From the NCBI GenBank assembly GCA_022788205.1, contig JALEVQ010000077.1:1-64000 (forward strand): 64,000 bases of DNA, written 5' to 3'. A program made the position numbers and the translations under genes. The notes beneath the pieces are model-generated. The model was not told the origin of the DNA. It saw only the letters and a program-made list of their open reading frames with translations, and did no database searches. Positions within the stretch are counted from its first letter, which is position 1, and the number at the start of each line of letters is the position of its first letter. The stretch is from Robinsoniella sp. (GTDB taxonomy: Bacteria; Bacillota; Clostridia; Lachnospirales; Lachnospiraceae). Positions 45,672-55,432 of the stretch are shown here, piece after piece.

Positions 45672-45717
45672 ATGAATTGATGTGGGAAATCCCTTAAAAG
45701 ATGATAAGAAAAAACTA

Positions 45718-45746
45718 TTGTAATTGTTTTCGTTTTTGGATACAAT
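45718..45746 (+). promoter_or_regulatory. Promoter upstream of comEA
   Basis: TTGTAA and TACAAT with a 17-bp spacer, about 60 bp before the comEA start. Confidence 0.6.
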
Positions 45747-45804
45747 AGAGAGGACGCACGAGGAGGACTTTGCAGAACGGGGGTTCTACAGAGGAGAAAA
45801 GCGT

Positions 45805-46395
45805 GTGAAAAAACAAGAAATTTTGAAACATTTTTTATGGATTTGTATGGGGATGATGCTGGGTGGATGCCAGAAGGAGGCGATGGAGCTGTCTTGGGAT
45901 GCGGCGCAGGAGGTCACAGATCAGGAGATGGCAGAGTCCGAAACCGAAGATGACATGATACAGACGGAGGAGACGATATTTGTACATGTGTGCGGTGCCG
46001 TTAACAATCCGGGTGTGTATGAGCTGTCAGTTTCTTCACGCATTGTCGATGCGGTGGAAGCGGCGGGTGGATTTGCGAAAGAGGCAGCATTGGATCAGAT
46101 CAATCTTGCGGCAGTTGTGAGGGATGGAGATCAGATCAGGGTTTGGACACAGCAGGAACTTGAGAAGAAGACCGAGATTGAGACAGAGAATTTGCAGGAA
46201 GGACTTCTGGATCTCAATCGTGCCACTCTGGAGCAGTTGATGGAGCTGCCGGGTATCGGTCAGGCGAAAGCAGAGGCGATTTTATCGTACAGGGAACAAG
46301 TGGGAAAATTTCAGACGATTGAGGAGTTGAAGAACGTATCAGGTATCAAGAAATCCATTTTTGAAAAAGTAAAAGACAAAATAATTGTCCATTGA
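45805..46395 (+). CDS. comEA: ComEA-type DNA-binding protein, predicted lipoprotein
   Basis: DNA-uptake receptor of 196 residues. The N-terminus (MKKQEILKHFLWICMGMMLGGC) ends in a lipobox, MLGG-C, so it should be a lipoprotein and not the usual helix-anchored form. An acidic linker is followed by a SLBB domain (about 62-130, FVHVCGAVNNPGVYEL) and a C-terminal helix-hairpin-helix DNA-binding domain (about 140-196, DLNRATLEQLMELPGIGQAKA). GTG 45805 is chosen for GAGGAG at the right distance. comEC lies 3 kb downstream on the same strand. Confidence 0.87.
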   Translation: MKKQEILKHFLWICMGMMLGGCQKEAMELSWDAAQEVTDQEMAESETEDDMIQTEETIFVHVCGAVNNPGVYELSVSSRIVDAVEAAGGFAKEAALDQINLAAVVRDGDQIRVWTQQELEKKTEIETENLQEGLLDLNRATLEQLMELPGIGQAKAEAILSYREQVGKFQTIEELKNVSGIKKSIFEKVKDKIIVH

Positions 46396-46413
46396 ATTTA
46401 AGGAGAAAATTGT

Positions 46414-47103
46414 ATGGCGAAAAAGGTTCTAGTTGTTGATGATGAGAAATTAATCGTGAAGGGAATCCGCTTTAGTCTGGAGCAGGATGGAATGGAAGTG
46501 GACTGCGCTTACGATGGAGAAGAAGCAGTCAATATGGCAAAAGAGAAAGAATATGATATCGTACTTCTCGATGTCATGCTGCCAAAGCTCACGGGATTTG
46601 AGGTATGTCAGCAGATTCGGGAGTTCTCTAGCATGCCGATTGTCATGCTGACCGCAAAGGGAGATGACATGGATAAGATTCTGGGGCTGGAATACGGCGC
46701 AGATGACTATATCACAAAACCATTCAATATCCTGGAAGTAAAGGCAAGAATTAAAGCGATTATGCGCCGCACAGCAAAAAAGGCAGCAGCGGAAAATAAG
46801 AAAAAATATGTGGAAGTCGGAGATTTGGTTTTGGACTGTGAGGGAAGAAGAGTGTCCATTGCGGGCAAGGAAATCAATCTGACGGCGAAGGAGTTCGATG
46901 TTCTGGAGCTTCTTGTATTCAACCCGAACAAGGTGTTCAGCCGTGAAAATCTGCTGAATATTGTATGGGGCTATGAGTATCCGGGCGATGTCAGAACCGT
47001 CGATGTTCATATCAGACGACTGAGAGAGAAGATCGAAGAAAACCCAAGCGAGCCGAAGTATGTACATACGAAGTGGGGAGTTGGTTATTATTTCCAGTAT
47101 TAA
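46414..47103 (+). CDS. OmpR-family response regulator
   Basis: A 229-residue regulator. Receiver domain with DD at 9-10, phospho-acceptor D53 (IVLLDVMLP), Thr in MLTAKG and Lys in ITKPF; C-terminal winged helix (VDVHIRRLREKIEENPSEP). It resembles WalR/PhoP types. ATG 46414 follows AAGGAG. The kinase gene overlaps its 3-prime end, so they form a pair. Confidence 0.92.
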   Translation: MAKKVLVVDDEKLIVKGIRFSLEQDGMEVDCAYDGEEAVNMAKEKEYDIVLLDVMLPKLTGFEVCQQIREFSSMPIVMLTAKGDDMDKILGLEYGADDYITKPFNILEVKARIKAIMRRTAKKAAAENKKKYVEVGDLVLDCEGRRVSIAGKEINLTAKEFDVLELLVFNPNKVFSRENLLNIVWGYEYPGDVRTVDVHIRRLREKIEENPSEPKYVHTKWGVGYYFQY

Positions 47104-48532
47104 AAAATATCTCCATGCGCTGGGAGAGTTTCAAAAAAGCCTGCAGTTTCGTATTTTTATCTTTTTTATTTTGGTTGGTACGATCCCTCTTTTTATTCTG
47201 AAATATGGGATGCTGTACAGCCATGAGGAACAGATGATGGATCGTCACAGCGCGATGATCCGGAATCAGTGCGCGCAGATCTCGAAGGATCTGGTGGAGA
47301 CGGGATATCTGGAAGGACAGACATCGAACATTGTGGATGTGGAACTTGCCCAGCTTGCCAGACTATACAATGGAAGAGTCGTCGTCGTCGACGAGAATTT
47401 TCGCATCATCAAGGATACGTATGGTATTGACGAGGGAAAATTTTTGATTTCCAAGGAGGCGATGGATTGTTTCAGTGCAATCAACACCACGTTCTATGAC
47501 AATGAGACGGAATCAGCAAAGATTATGATCCCTGTGGTGTGTGATAACACAGAAGAAATTCAGGGAATGATGGTGATCAGTTTCCCGACGACAGATATCA
47601 GTCAGTCGAGAAAGATGCTGAACAAAAATGTGCGCGTGCTTCAGTGGGGTGTGCTGGCTTTAGTGATTATCTTTGCATTTTATATATCGAGATTTTTGGT
47701 AAAACCTTTCCGAAAAGTGACAAAATTTCTGGAAGAAAGCTCTACGGGTGTGGAGGATGAAGAGATTTCTCTGCCGGATTACACGGAGACACAGCTTTTG
47801 ACAGATGCGTACAATAAGATGATGGCGCGCATGAAGGAGCTGGATGATTCCAGACAGGAATTTGTCTCCAATGTCTCACATGAGCTGAAGACACCGATCA
47901 CTTCCATGAAAGTGCTTGCAGATTCTCTTTTGATGCAGCCGGACGCACCGCTCGAGCTGTATCAGGAGTTTATGAAAGATATGTCTGAGGAGATTGACAG
48001 GGAAAATAAGATTATCAACGATCTGCTCTCCCTTGTCAAGATGGACAAAAAGGCAGGGGATATCCACATCCAGCCGACCAACATCAATGAGCTTTTGGAG
48101 TTGATTCTGAAGAGATTGCGACCGATTGCCGACAAGAGAGAAGTGGAGCTGGTCATGGAGACATTTCGCACGGTGACAGCCGAGGTGGATGAGATGAAGC
48201 TGACGCTCGCACTGTCAAATCTGGTCGAAAATGCGATCAAGTACAACAAAGAAGGCGGATGGGTTCATATTTCACTGAATGTAGATCACAAATATTTTTA
48301 TGTGAAGATTGAAGACTCAGGAATCGGCATTCCGGAGGAGTCACAGGAGCGTATCTTTGAGCGTTTTTATCGCGTAGATAAGTCACATTCGCGGGAGATT
48401 GGCGGGACAGGACTTGGACTTGCCATCACAAGAAATGCGATCCTGATGCACAGAGGTGCAATCAAGGTTTACAGCAAAGAAGGCGAAGGAACCACATTCA
48501 CGGTGCGCATACCGATCAACTATGTAGGATAG
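47060..48532 (+). CDS. Membrane sensor histidine kinase
   Basis: Up to 490 residues. First transmembrane helix about 31-52, extracellular sensor (about 55-185), second helix about 193-212, HAMP-like linker, HisKA with SHELKTPITSMK (phospho-His), and HATPase with NLVENAIKYN, DSGIGIP and GGTGLGLAI. Start is ATG 47060, overlapping the regulator by 44 bases, or TTG 47081. It is of the WalK/PhoR class, without a PAS domain that I can see. Signal unknown; the next gene encodes a GerMN lipoprotein. Confidence 0.9.
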   Translation: MYIRSGELVIISSIKKYLHALGEFQKSLQFRIFIFFILVGTIPLFILKYGMLYSHEEQMMDRHSAMIRNQCAQISKDLVETGYLEGQTSNIVDVELAQLARLYNGRVVVVDENFRIIKDTYGIDEGKFLISKEAMDCFSAINTTFYDNETESAKIMIPVVCDNTEEIQGMMVISFPTTDISQSRKMLNKNVRVLQWGVLALVIIFAFYISRFLVKPFRKVTKFLEESSTGVEDEEISLPDYTETQLLTDAYNKMMARMKELDDSRQEFVSNVSHELKTPITSMKVLADSLLMQPDAPLELYQEFMKDMSEEIDRENKIINDLLSLVKMDKKAGDIHIQPTNINELLELILKRLRPIADKREVELVMETFRTVTAEVDEMKLTLALSNLVENAIKYNKEGGWVHISLNVDHKYFYVKIEDSGIGIPEESQERIFERFYRVDKSHSREIGGTGLGLAITRNAILMHRGAIKVYSKEGEGTTFTVRIPINYVG

Positions 48533-48544
48533 GCGGAGGAATCG

Positions 48545-49564
48545 ATGAGAATAAGAAAAGGCTTTTTATGTTTGATCCTCGCAGCGCTATTGCTCGGAGG
48601 ATGTCAAAAAGAGGAAGTACAGCAAGAAGGATATCAGATTTATTATATGGATAAAAATGAAAACACACTGGCGACGGAGACCTATCTTCCAGAGTCTGGG
48701 ATATCAGATGATCTGGTGGATGAGCTGATCGGAAAATGGGTGGCGAACCCGCAGAGTCAGAAAATGACTTCAGCCAAGCCTAAAAATGTCTCCATGATCT
48801 CCTATGAGATGGAGAAAAGTTGCCTCATTGTCAATTTCAGCGCTTCTTACAAAGAAATGTCAAATGTGGAAGAGATGATACTGAGATATTCACTTGTGAA
48901 GACGATGCTCCAGGCGCCGCAGGTAAAAAGTGTGCGCATTACCGTGTCAGGGGAGGCTCTGACGGACGCAAAAGGACAGGAGATTGGAGCCATGACAGAT
49001 AAAAGCTTTGTCGATTCTGAGAAGGTGGGGGTCGATGGCTTTGAGGAGATGGACTATGTGTTCTATTTTGCGGATGAGAACGGGACACTCAGGGAAGAGA
49101 CGCAGACGATCCACTATTCGACCAGCTCAGAGAAAATTCAAGTGGTGCTCAAAAATTTGATCGCTGGAACGCAGAAAAGTAATCTGCTCTCAGTGATATC
49201 GGAAGACACGAAAGTTTTGAGTGCAAGGATCGAAAATGGCGTCTGCACAGTCAATTTCAGTGAAGAATTTAATCAGCCGATGGAAGGTGTTATGCCGGAT
49301 ACGAGCATCTATGCCGTGGTCAATACATTGTGTGGACTAAACGGTGTCACTTCTGTCAAGATTAATATCGCGGGGGATACGGAGAGTTATTATCAGGATA
49401 CGATTGATTTGTCCGTGCCGCTGGAGAGAAGGGAAGAGTTAGTCAACACTGGTGTGCAAGACACCCAGAAAGTGGGTGTCGATTACCTGATGAAAAAAGT
49501 GTCAGAAGATGATCAGGAGGAAGATCTGCAGGAGGAGCAAGAAGATGAGCAAGACAATGAGTAG
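48545..49564 (+). CDS. GerMN-domain lipoprotein
   Basis: A 339-residue lipoprotein: signal MRIRKGFLCLILAALLLGG then lipobox Cys20. Two GerMN (sporulation/germination) domains follow, about 70-150 (VNFSASYKEMSNVEE) and 210-290 (VNFSEEFNQPMEG), as in B. subtilis GerM. The C-terminus is a Glu/Asp run. It sits after a two-component pair, as lipoprotein regulators of sensor kinases often do, and overlaps comEC by 20 bases. Confidence 0.87.
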   Translation: MRIRKGFLCLILAALLLGGCQKEEVQQEGYQIYYMDKNENTLATETYLPESGISDDLVDELIGKWVANPQSQKMTSAKPKNVSMISYEMEKSCLIVNFSASYKEMSNVEEMILRYSLVKTMLQAPQVKSVRITVSGEALTDAKGQEIGAMTDKSFVDSEKVGVDGFEEMDYVFYFADENGTLREETQTIHYSTSSEKIQVVLKNLIAGTQKSNLLSVISEDTKVLSARIENGVCTVNFSEEFNQPMEGVMPDTSIYAVVNTLCGLNGVTSVKINIAGDTESYYQDTIDLSVPLERREELVNTGVQDTQKVGVDYLMKKVSEDDQEEDLQEEQEDEQDNE

Positions 49565-51809
49565 ACGTCCGCTGTGGACGGCGTTGCTCTTGTGCGTGGT
49601 ACTGTTCTTCCTGATGGAAAAAGGCGGACTTTTGAGAGAAGATCCGCCTCCTTCCTGGCTGGAAGACGGGAGAAAAATTGTGCTGGAGGGGCGCATCTGC
49701 CGTCAGGAACGGAAAGAAAATTCAATTCTATTATATCTAAATCAAGTCACAGTGAAGTCAGAGTCAGACTTCAAATTTTCAAAATATGCAGTAGTATCTA
49801 TCAAAGAGAAAAAAGAGTGGTCAATCGGGACGGTGATTCTTGTATCCGGCACGGTGGAAGAGCTGAAAGAAGCATCCAACTGGGGTGGATTCGATCAAAA
49901 AACGTACTATGAACAGCAGGGCGTGGGATTGTCCGTGCGCGATGCGAAGGTGGAAGAGGAACTTCGAAAAGCGTCTCTTTATTTTACTATGCTCGCAAAA
50001 ATGAGACAGTCTTTTCGAGAGAGCATTGAGCAAATCAGTAGTCCCAAGGATGGTGCCGTTTTAAAGGCGATGATTTTGGGGGATAAATCAGATCTTGACC
50101 AAGAGCAGAAAGAAATTTATCAGAGAGGCGGGATTTCGCATATTCTTGCCATATCGGGGCTTCATATCTCATTCTTGGGTATGCTGTTGTATCAGTTTCT
50201 GAGAAAAAGGGGACTTCCGTTCGCAGCATCAGGGAGCATCGCAGCAGTTGTGATCGGGAGCTATGCGGTTCTCACAGGGATGAGTGTTTCCGCACAGCGC
50301 GCTGTTGTGATGTTTTTTCTATATCTTGGGGCAGAGATTTTGGGGCAAACGTATGATGTGCTGTCGGCGCTTTCTTTTGCGGGATTGATTCTATTGGCAA
50401 AACAACACCAGAATCTGGGACAGGCAAGCTTTCTGCTGTCTTTCGGCGCTGTTTTAGGACTGGCACTTTTGCTCCCTGAAATGGAAGAGGCTTTCAAAAG
50501 AGAAAAGGAAAGACAGGCAGAAAAAGTGATGCGGGCTTCGATCTGTGTGTCGCTTGCCACTTTGCCGATTTCACTGTGGTTTTTCTATGAGTGGTCTGTG
50601 GTGGGGATTTTTTTAAACCTGTTGGTGATTCCGACGGTGCAGATCGTGTTGTTGTCCGGGATTGCAGGGATGGCGGCAGGGATCTTTGGAGAGGCGATCG
50701 GGACAGTGGTTGCAGCGCCTGCGCATTATCTGCTTTTGCTGTATGAAAATCTGGCAAACTTTGCGGGGAATATCCCGTTTGGAGTCTGGAAAGCGGGGAG
50801 ACCGGAGAGATGGCAGATTGTGATGTATTATGTCCTGCTTGTTCTGATTGTCCTGACAGCACATTGGAGTAAAAAAAGGTGGAAAAAAGGAGTCTGGGTG
50901 GCTGGAGGAATTTTACTTTTTCTGGCGATCGGAAAGCTGCCAGATACACGGCTTTTGGTGACTGTGCTCGATGTAGGGCAGGGAGACGGTATTTGTATTC
51001 AGAATGGGACGAAAGGCTGCTATCTGATTGATGGCGGCAGCACGACTTCGTCAGAGCTGGGGAGATTTTGTCTGGAACCGTATTTGAAATTTGAGGGAAT
51101 TTCTGAAATTGACGGATGGTTTGTGACTCACACCGACTTAGACCATGTCAGTGGGCTTCTCGAAATCTTGCAGTCTTACAGGCGCACCTGGGATGGAAGG
51201 AATGGGGAGGGAGTCACGATTGACCGTATTTTTCTGCCATGCCGTGAAAAGAAGACAGAAATGTATGATCTGTTAGAAAAATTAGCGACAGAGAACAAAA
51301 TTGCGCTATACTATATGGAGAAAGGAAAGACGATAAGAGAAGGGAAGATGGAGCTGGAATGTGTGGCGCCAGACAGAGCAGTGCTGAGCGGGGAAGAAAA
51401 CAGTGATTCTATGGTGCTTTTATTGAAATATGGAGAATTTCAGGCGCTTTTTATGGGAGATCTGGAAAGGGAAGGCGAGCAGAAGCTGTTGCAGAGTGGG
51501 CTTTTGCAGAATGTTGATTTCCTAAAGGTGGCGCACCACGGGTCACAATTCTCTACGACAGAAGAATTTTTGCGTCAGACACAGCCAAAACTTGCTGTGA
51601 TCTCCTGTGCAGAAAACAATCGTTATGGTCACCCTCATACCGCTTTGCTGGAGCGTTTAGAGAAGATACATGCAATCATCAAAATGACGAAGGAAAGTGG
51701 AGGGATCAAAGTGGCAAGCGATGGGGAACACTTTGGCTTGGAGGAATATTCTGTGCAGCGGGAAAACAAGATGGATGATGAGAAGGAGGAGAAAGATGAA
51801 CATTCGTGA
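49545..51809 (+). CDS. comEC: ComEC/Rec2 DNA-uptake channel
   Basis: A 754-residue protein for moving single-stranded DNA across the membrane. N-terminal helix and OB-like DUF4131 region, polytopic Competence domain (about 195-480; GGISHILAISGLHISFLGMLL), then a C-terminal metallo-beta-lactamase-like domain (about 485-730): VLDVGQGDG, LIDGGS, THTDLDHVSG, KVAHHGS. All metal ligands look intact. ATG 49545 sits after AGGAGG-AGCAAGAAG. Its end overlaps dgt by 14 bases. Confidence 0.93.
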   Translation: MSKTMSRRPLWTALLLCVVLFFLMEKGGLLREDPPPSWLEDGRKIVLEGRICRQERKENSILLYLNQVTVKSESDFKFSKYAVVSIKEKKEWSIGTVILVSGTVEELKEASNWGGFDQKTYYEQQGVGLSVRDAKVEEELRKASLYFTMLAKMRQSFRESIEQISSPKDGAVLKAMILGDKSDLDQEQKEIYQRGGISHILAISGLHISFLGMLLYQFLRKRGLPFAASGSIAAVVIGSYAVLTGMSVSAQRAVVMFFLYLGAEILGQTYDVLSALSFAGLILLAKQHQNLGQASFLLSFGAVLGLALLLPEMEEAFKREKERQAEKVMRASICVSLATLPISLWFFYEWSVVGIFLNLLVIPTVQIVLLSGIAGMAAGIFGEAIGTVVAAPAHYLLLLYENLANFAGNIPFGVWKAGRPERWQIVMYYVLLVLIVLTAHWSKKRWKKGVWVAGGILLFLAIGKLPDTRLLVTVLDVGQGDGICIQNGTKGCYLIDGGSTTSSELGRFCLEPYLKFEGISEIDGWFVTHTDLDHVSGLLEILQSYRRTWDGRNGEGVTIDRIFLPCREKKTEMYDLLEKLATENKIALYYMEKGKTIREGKMELECVAPDRAVLSGEENSDSMVLLLKYGEFQALFMGDLEREGEQKLLQSGLLQNVDFLKVAHHGSQFSTTEEFLRQTQPKLAVISCAENNRYGHPHTALLERLEKIHAIIKMTKESGGIKVASDGEHFGLEEYSVQRENKMDDEKEEKDEHS

Positions 51810-52803
51810 GATGGCGGAACAACGAGAGAGAGAGTTCTTCAGCCCGTATGCAGCGCTCAGTCAAAATTCGAGAGGGCGCGACAGAGAGGAGGAGCCTTGT
51901 GATATCCGACCTGTCTATCAGAGAGACCGTGATCGGATTATGCACTGTAAGGCATTCCGAAGGCTGAAACAGAAGACGCAGGTGTTTTTAAGCCCTGTAG
52001 GAGATCATTATCGGACAAGGATGATGCACACGCTTGAGGTGGCACAGACAGCGCGGACGATCGCAAAGGCGCTGCGGCTCAACGATGATCTGGCGGAAGC
52101 AATCGCACTGGGGCACGATCTGGGTCATACGCCGTTTGGACATTGTGGGGAGCATGCGCTGAATGAGATTGCGCCGTGTGGTTTTACACACTATGAACAG
52201 AGTGTCCGCGTTGTGGAGCTTTTAGAGAAAGGCGGAGAGGGATTAAATCTGACATGGGAGGTGCGCGATGGGATCCGAAATCACAGGACAGCCGGCAATC
52301 CTTCCACGCTGGAAGGAAAGATTGTGCGCCTGTCAGATAAGATTGCCTATCTCAACAGCGATATCGACGACGCGAAGCGCGCCGGGATTTTGACGGAGGA
52401 GAGTATTCCGAAAGCATACAGAGAAGTTCTCGGAAACACCACAAGAGAGAGGTTGAATCATTTGATTCATGATATTATAATAAACAGTATAGATCGAGAT
52501 GAGATTGCGATGTCCTCTGAGACAGCCGAGGCGATGAGGGATTTGAGGAGCTTTATGTTTTCCAATGTCTATTACAACTTAGCTGCAAAAGAAGAGGAGG
52601 AAAAGGCGATGGGACTTGTAAAAGCGTTGTATGAATATTACAAGGAACACTTAGAACAGATGCCCAGGGAATATCTCGATTTGATGGAAAAGAAAGGGCA
52701 GTCAAAAGAGAGGGTAGTCTGTGACTATATCGCAGGTATGACAGATACGTATGCGACAAAGAAGTTTACAGAATATTTTATCCCGAAATTTTGGCAGCTG
52801 TAG
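51796..52803 (+). CDS. dgt: dGTPase-like deoxynucleoside triphosphate hydrolase
   Basis: HD-domain hydrolase of 335 residues that splits dNTPs to nucleosides and triphosphate. RIMHCKAFRRLKQKTQVF near residue 45, metal motif H...HD in HTLEVAQTARTIAKAL and GHDLGHTPFGHCGE, later DKIAYLNSDIDD. The ATG at 51796 follows AGGAGG inside comEC. It precedes dnaG by nine bases, a common Clostridia arrangement. Confidence 0.92.
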   Translation: MNIREMAEQREREFFSPYAALSQNSRGRDREEEPCDIRPVYQRDRDRIMHCKAFRRLKQKTQVFLSPVGDHYRTRMMHTLEVAQTARTIAKALRLNDDLAEAIALGHDLGHTPFGHCGEHALNEIAPCGFTHYEQSVRVVELLEKGGEGLNLTWEVRDGIRNHRTAGNPSTLEGKIVRLSDKIAYLNSDIDDAKRAGILTEESIPKAYREVLGNTTRERLNHLIHDIIINSIDRDEIAMSSETAEAMRDLRSFMFSNVYYNLAAKEEEEKAMGLVKALYEYYKEHLEQMPREYLDLMEKKGQSKERVVCDYIAGMTDTYATKKFTEYFIPKFWQL

Positions 52804-52812
52804 GGGAAACAG

Positions 52813-54579
52813 ATGTATTATTCGGAAGAATTGATTGAAGAGATCCGGCAGAGAAATGACATTGTCGATGTGATTTCCGGCTATGTAAAATTACAGAGGA
52901 AGGGCAGCTCCTATTTTGGCCTCTGCCCGTTTCACAATGAAAAGTCTCCTTCTTTTTCTGTGAGTCCTGAAAAACAGATGTACTATTGCTTTGGATGTGG
53001 GGCAGGCGGAAATGTGTTTACCTTTATCATGCAGTATGAAAATTATACCTTCCAGGAGGCGGTAAAGATGCTGGCAGACCGCGCCGGGATCGAGCTGCCG
53101 TCTCAGGAAATGACAGAACAGATGAAGCAGGAGCAGAGTATTAAGGCGCAGATTTTAAATCTGAATAAGCAGGCGGCGAAGTATTATTACTATCAGCTTC
53201 GGACAGAAAACGGAGCGCAGGCGATGGAATATCTGACAAAGAGAGGGCTTTCGACGGAGACAATGAAGAATTTCGGACTAGGATTTTCCACGAAATACAG
53301 CGATGATCTGTACAAATATCTGAAGAGGCAGGGAGCCTCTGACGAGCTGCTGCGCCAGTCAGGGCTGATGAATGTGGATGAACGCCGCGGAATGTATGAC
53401 CGATTCTGGAATCGTGTTATCTTTCCGATCCAGGATGTCAATGGTCGAGTGATTGGATTTGGCGGTCGAGTGATGGGCGACGGAAAACCAAAGTATTTAA
53501 ATTCGCCTGAGACGATTGTCTTTGATAAAAGCCGAAACCTGTACGGTCTGCATGTGGCGCGCACCTCACGCAAAAAATATTTTTTAGTCTGTGAAGGATA
53601 TATGGATGTGATTTCTCTTCACCAGGCTGGTTTCACGAATGCGGTGGCATCTCTTGGGACTGCGCTGACCATGCAGCATGCCAATCTGTTAAAGAGGTAT
53701 GTGGAAGAAGTCGTGCTGACATATGACAGCGATGAGGCGGGAAGGAAAGCGGCGCTCAGAGCGATTCCGATTTTTAAGGAGGCAGGGATCAGCACAAAGG
53801 TGCTTCACATGGAGCCGTACAAAGACCCGGATGAGTTCATCAAAGCAGAGGGGTCACAAAAATTTCAGGAGAGGATTGACCACGCTGAGAACAGTTTCCT
53901 CTTTGAGATCTCTGTCCTTGAAAAGAATTACCAGATGAGTGACCCGGAGAGCAAAACGTTGTTCTTCCGGGAGGTCGCTGCAAAGCTGATGGAGTTTGAC
54001 CAGGAATTGGAAAGAGAAAACTACATTGAGGCGGTGGCAGTCCGCTACGGCGTGGGGTTCGAAAATCTGAGAAAGATGGTGAACCAGCTTGCGATGAAGG
54101 GATACCAGCCAAAGGCAGAGGAGCCCAGAAAAGAGCGAAAAGCACAGGAGAAGGAAAATGGCATGAAAACATCGCAGAAGCTGCTGCTGACATGGCTGAT
54201 CGAATATCCGAAACTGTTTGAGACGACGAAAGCGTATATCTCTCCGGAAGATTTCACAGAAGAACTGTATCAGACGGTGGCAGAGATGTTGTATGAGCAG
54301 AAAAATGCGGGAGAGATCAACCCAGCGAAGATTATCAACCATTTTGAAGATCCTGAACAGCAAAGACAAGTGGCAGAATTGTTCAATACGACTGTCCCTG
54401 TGGAGACCAAGGAAGATCTCGAGAAAGCTGTCAGGGAGACGATCGCCAGAGTGATGGAGAACAGCCTTGCGGCTCAGAATGCGAAGCTTGACCCGACTGA
54501 CATGGCGGGACTTCAGAGGCTGATTGCAAATAAGAGAAAATTGCAGGATTTATCAAAAAGTCCAAAAAATTTTTTGTGA
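52813..54579 (+). CDS. dnaG: DNA primase
   Basis: Makes RNA primers for replication; 588 residues. N-terminal zinc finger with C38, H41, C59, C62 (GLCPFHNEKSPSFSV...YYCFGCGAGG), RNA polymerase core with TOPRIM motifs (LVCEGYMDVISL; TYDSDEAGRKAA) and a C-terminal helicase-binding domain (about 440-588). It follows dgt. The usual next gene, rpoD, is not present; trmK follows after 13 bases. Confidence 0.96.
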   Translation: MYYSEELIEEIRQRNDIVDVISGYVKLQRKGSSYFGLCPFHNEKSPSFSVSPEKQMYYCFGCGAGGNVFTFIMQYENYTFQEAVKMLADRAGIELPSQEMTEQMKQEQSIKAQILNLNKQAAKYYYYQLRTENGAQAMEYLTKRGLSTETMKNFGLGFSTKYSDDLYKYLKRQGASDELLRQSGLMNVDERRGMYDRFWNRVIFPIQDVNGRVIGFGGRVMGDGKPKYLNSPETIVFDKSRNLYGLHVARTSRKKYFLVCEGYMDVISLHQAGFTNAVASLGTALTMQHANLLKRYVEEVVLTYDSDEAGRKAALRAIPIFKEAGISTKVLHMEPYKDPDEFIKAEGSQKFQERIDHAENSFLFEISVLEKNYQMSDPESKTLFFREVAAKLMEFDQELERENYIEAVAVRYGVGFENLRKMVNQLAMKGYQPKAEEPRKERKAQEKENGMKTSQKLLLTWLIEYPKLFETTKAYISPEDFTEELYQTVAEMLYEQKNAGEINPAKIINHFEDPEQQRQVAELFNTTVPVETKEDLEKAVRETIARVMENSLAAQNAKLDPTDMAGLQRLIANKRKLQDLSKSPKNFL

Positions 54580-54592
54580 GAGGAGCAGAAAG

Positions 54593-55297
54593 TTGCAGTT
54601 ATCGAAAAGGTTATCGGCGATAGCGTCGATGGTGGAGGAGAGAGAGTGCCTCGCAGATGTGGGGACAGACCACGGATATATTCCGATTTTTCTTGTAGAG
54701 CAGGGAAAGATCGCGCGTGCGATTGCGATGGATATCAACGAAGGACCGTTAAAGCGCGCAAGAGAACATATTTTGGAACATGGGCTGGAGGATCGCATCT
54801 GTACCAGGCAATCCAACGGTGTGGCACAGCTGAGAGAGGGGGAAGCGCAGAGTGTAGTCATCGCAGGAATGGGAGGATTACTTACGATGCAGATTCTGAG
54901 TGAAGGGCGCGAGGTCTTAAAAAGTGTCAAAGAGCTGATTTTGCAGCCACAGTCTGAGATTGGTCTGGTACGCCGTTTCCTGCAGGAACAGGAATATCAG
55001 ATTGTCGATGAAAATATGGTAGAAGAGGATGGAAAATATTATCCGATGATGCGGGTGCTTCACGGCAAAATGGATGCGTGGACAGACACGGAGTATCTCT
55101 ATGGGAGATATCTACTTTTGAAAAAAGATCCTACGCTGCTTGCTTTTCTGGAAAGAGAGGAGCAGACATATGATGGCGTGATGGAAAGACTCAGAGAAAA
55201 CGAAAGCTTAAAGACGCAGAGGCGGAGAGAAGAGATTCACGCGAAACTGCTCTTGATTGGGGAGGCAAAGAAAGCCTATGTAAGAGAGCAGGGATAA
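54593..55297 (+). CDS. trmK: tRNA (adenine-N1)-methyltransferase TrmK
   Basis: SAM-dependent enzyme making m1A22 in tRNA. A 234-residue class I methyltransferase with LADVGTDHGYIPIFL (SAM loop), DINEGPLKRARE and VIAGMGGLLTMQIL (the family NPPF-equivalent region). Start is TTG 54593, seven bases after AGGAG; no ATG is suitably placed. In most relatives it follows rpoD. A 135-bp gap separates it from the nif3-like gene. Confidence 0.88.
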   Translation: MQLSKRLSAIASMVEERECLADVGTDHGYIPIFLVEQGKIARAIAMDINEGPLKRAREHILEHGLEDRICTRQSNGVAQLREGEAQSVVIAGMGGLLTMQILSEGREVLKSVKELILQPQSEIGLVRRFLQEQEYQIVDENMVEEDGKYYPMMRVLHGKMDAWTDTEYLYGRYLLLKKDPTLLAFLEREEQTYDGVMERLRENESLKTQRRREEIHAKLLLIGEAKKAYVREQG

Positions 55298-55432
55298 AAG
55301 TGCAGAAAAGAGAAGAGAATAAGAAGAGGCAGGGAGAAACAGCAGAGACGAAAAGTTTGGGAGAAAGGATTGGCAGCAGATATGCGGCGCTCCGGAAAGA
55401 ATAGAAGACGTTTCCGGAGATGGGTATACCAT

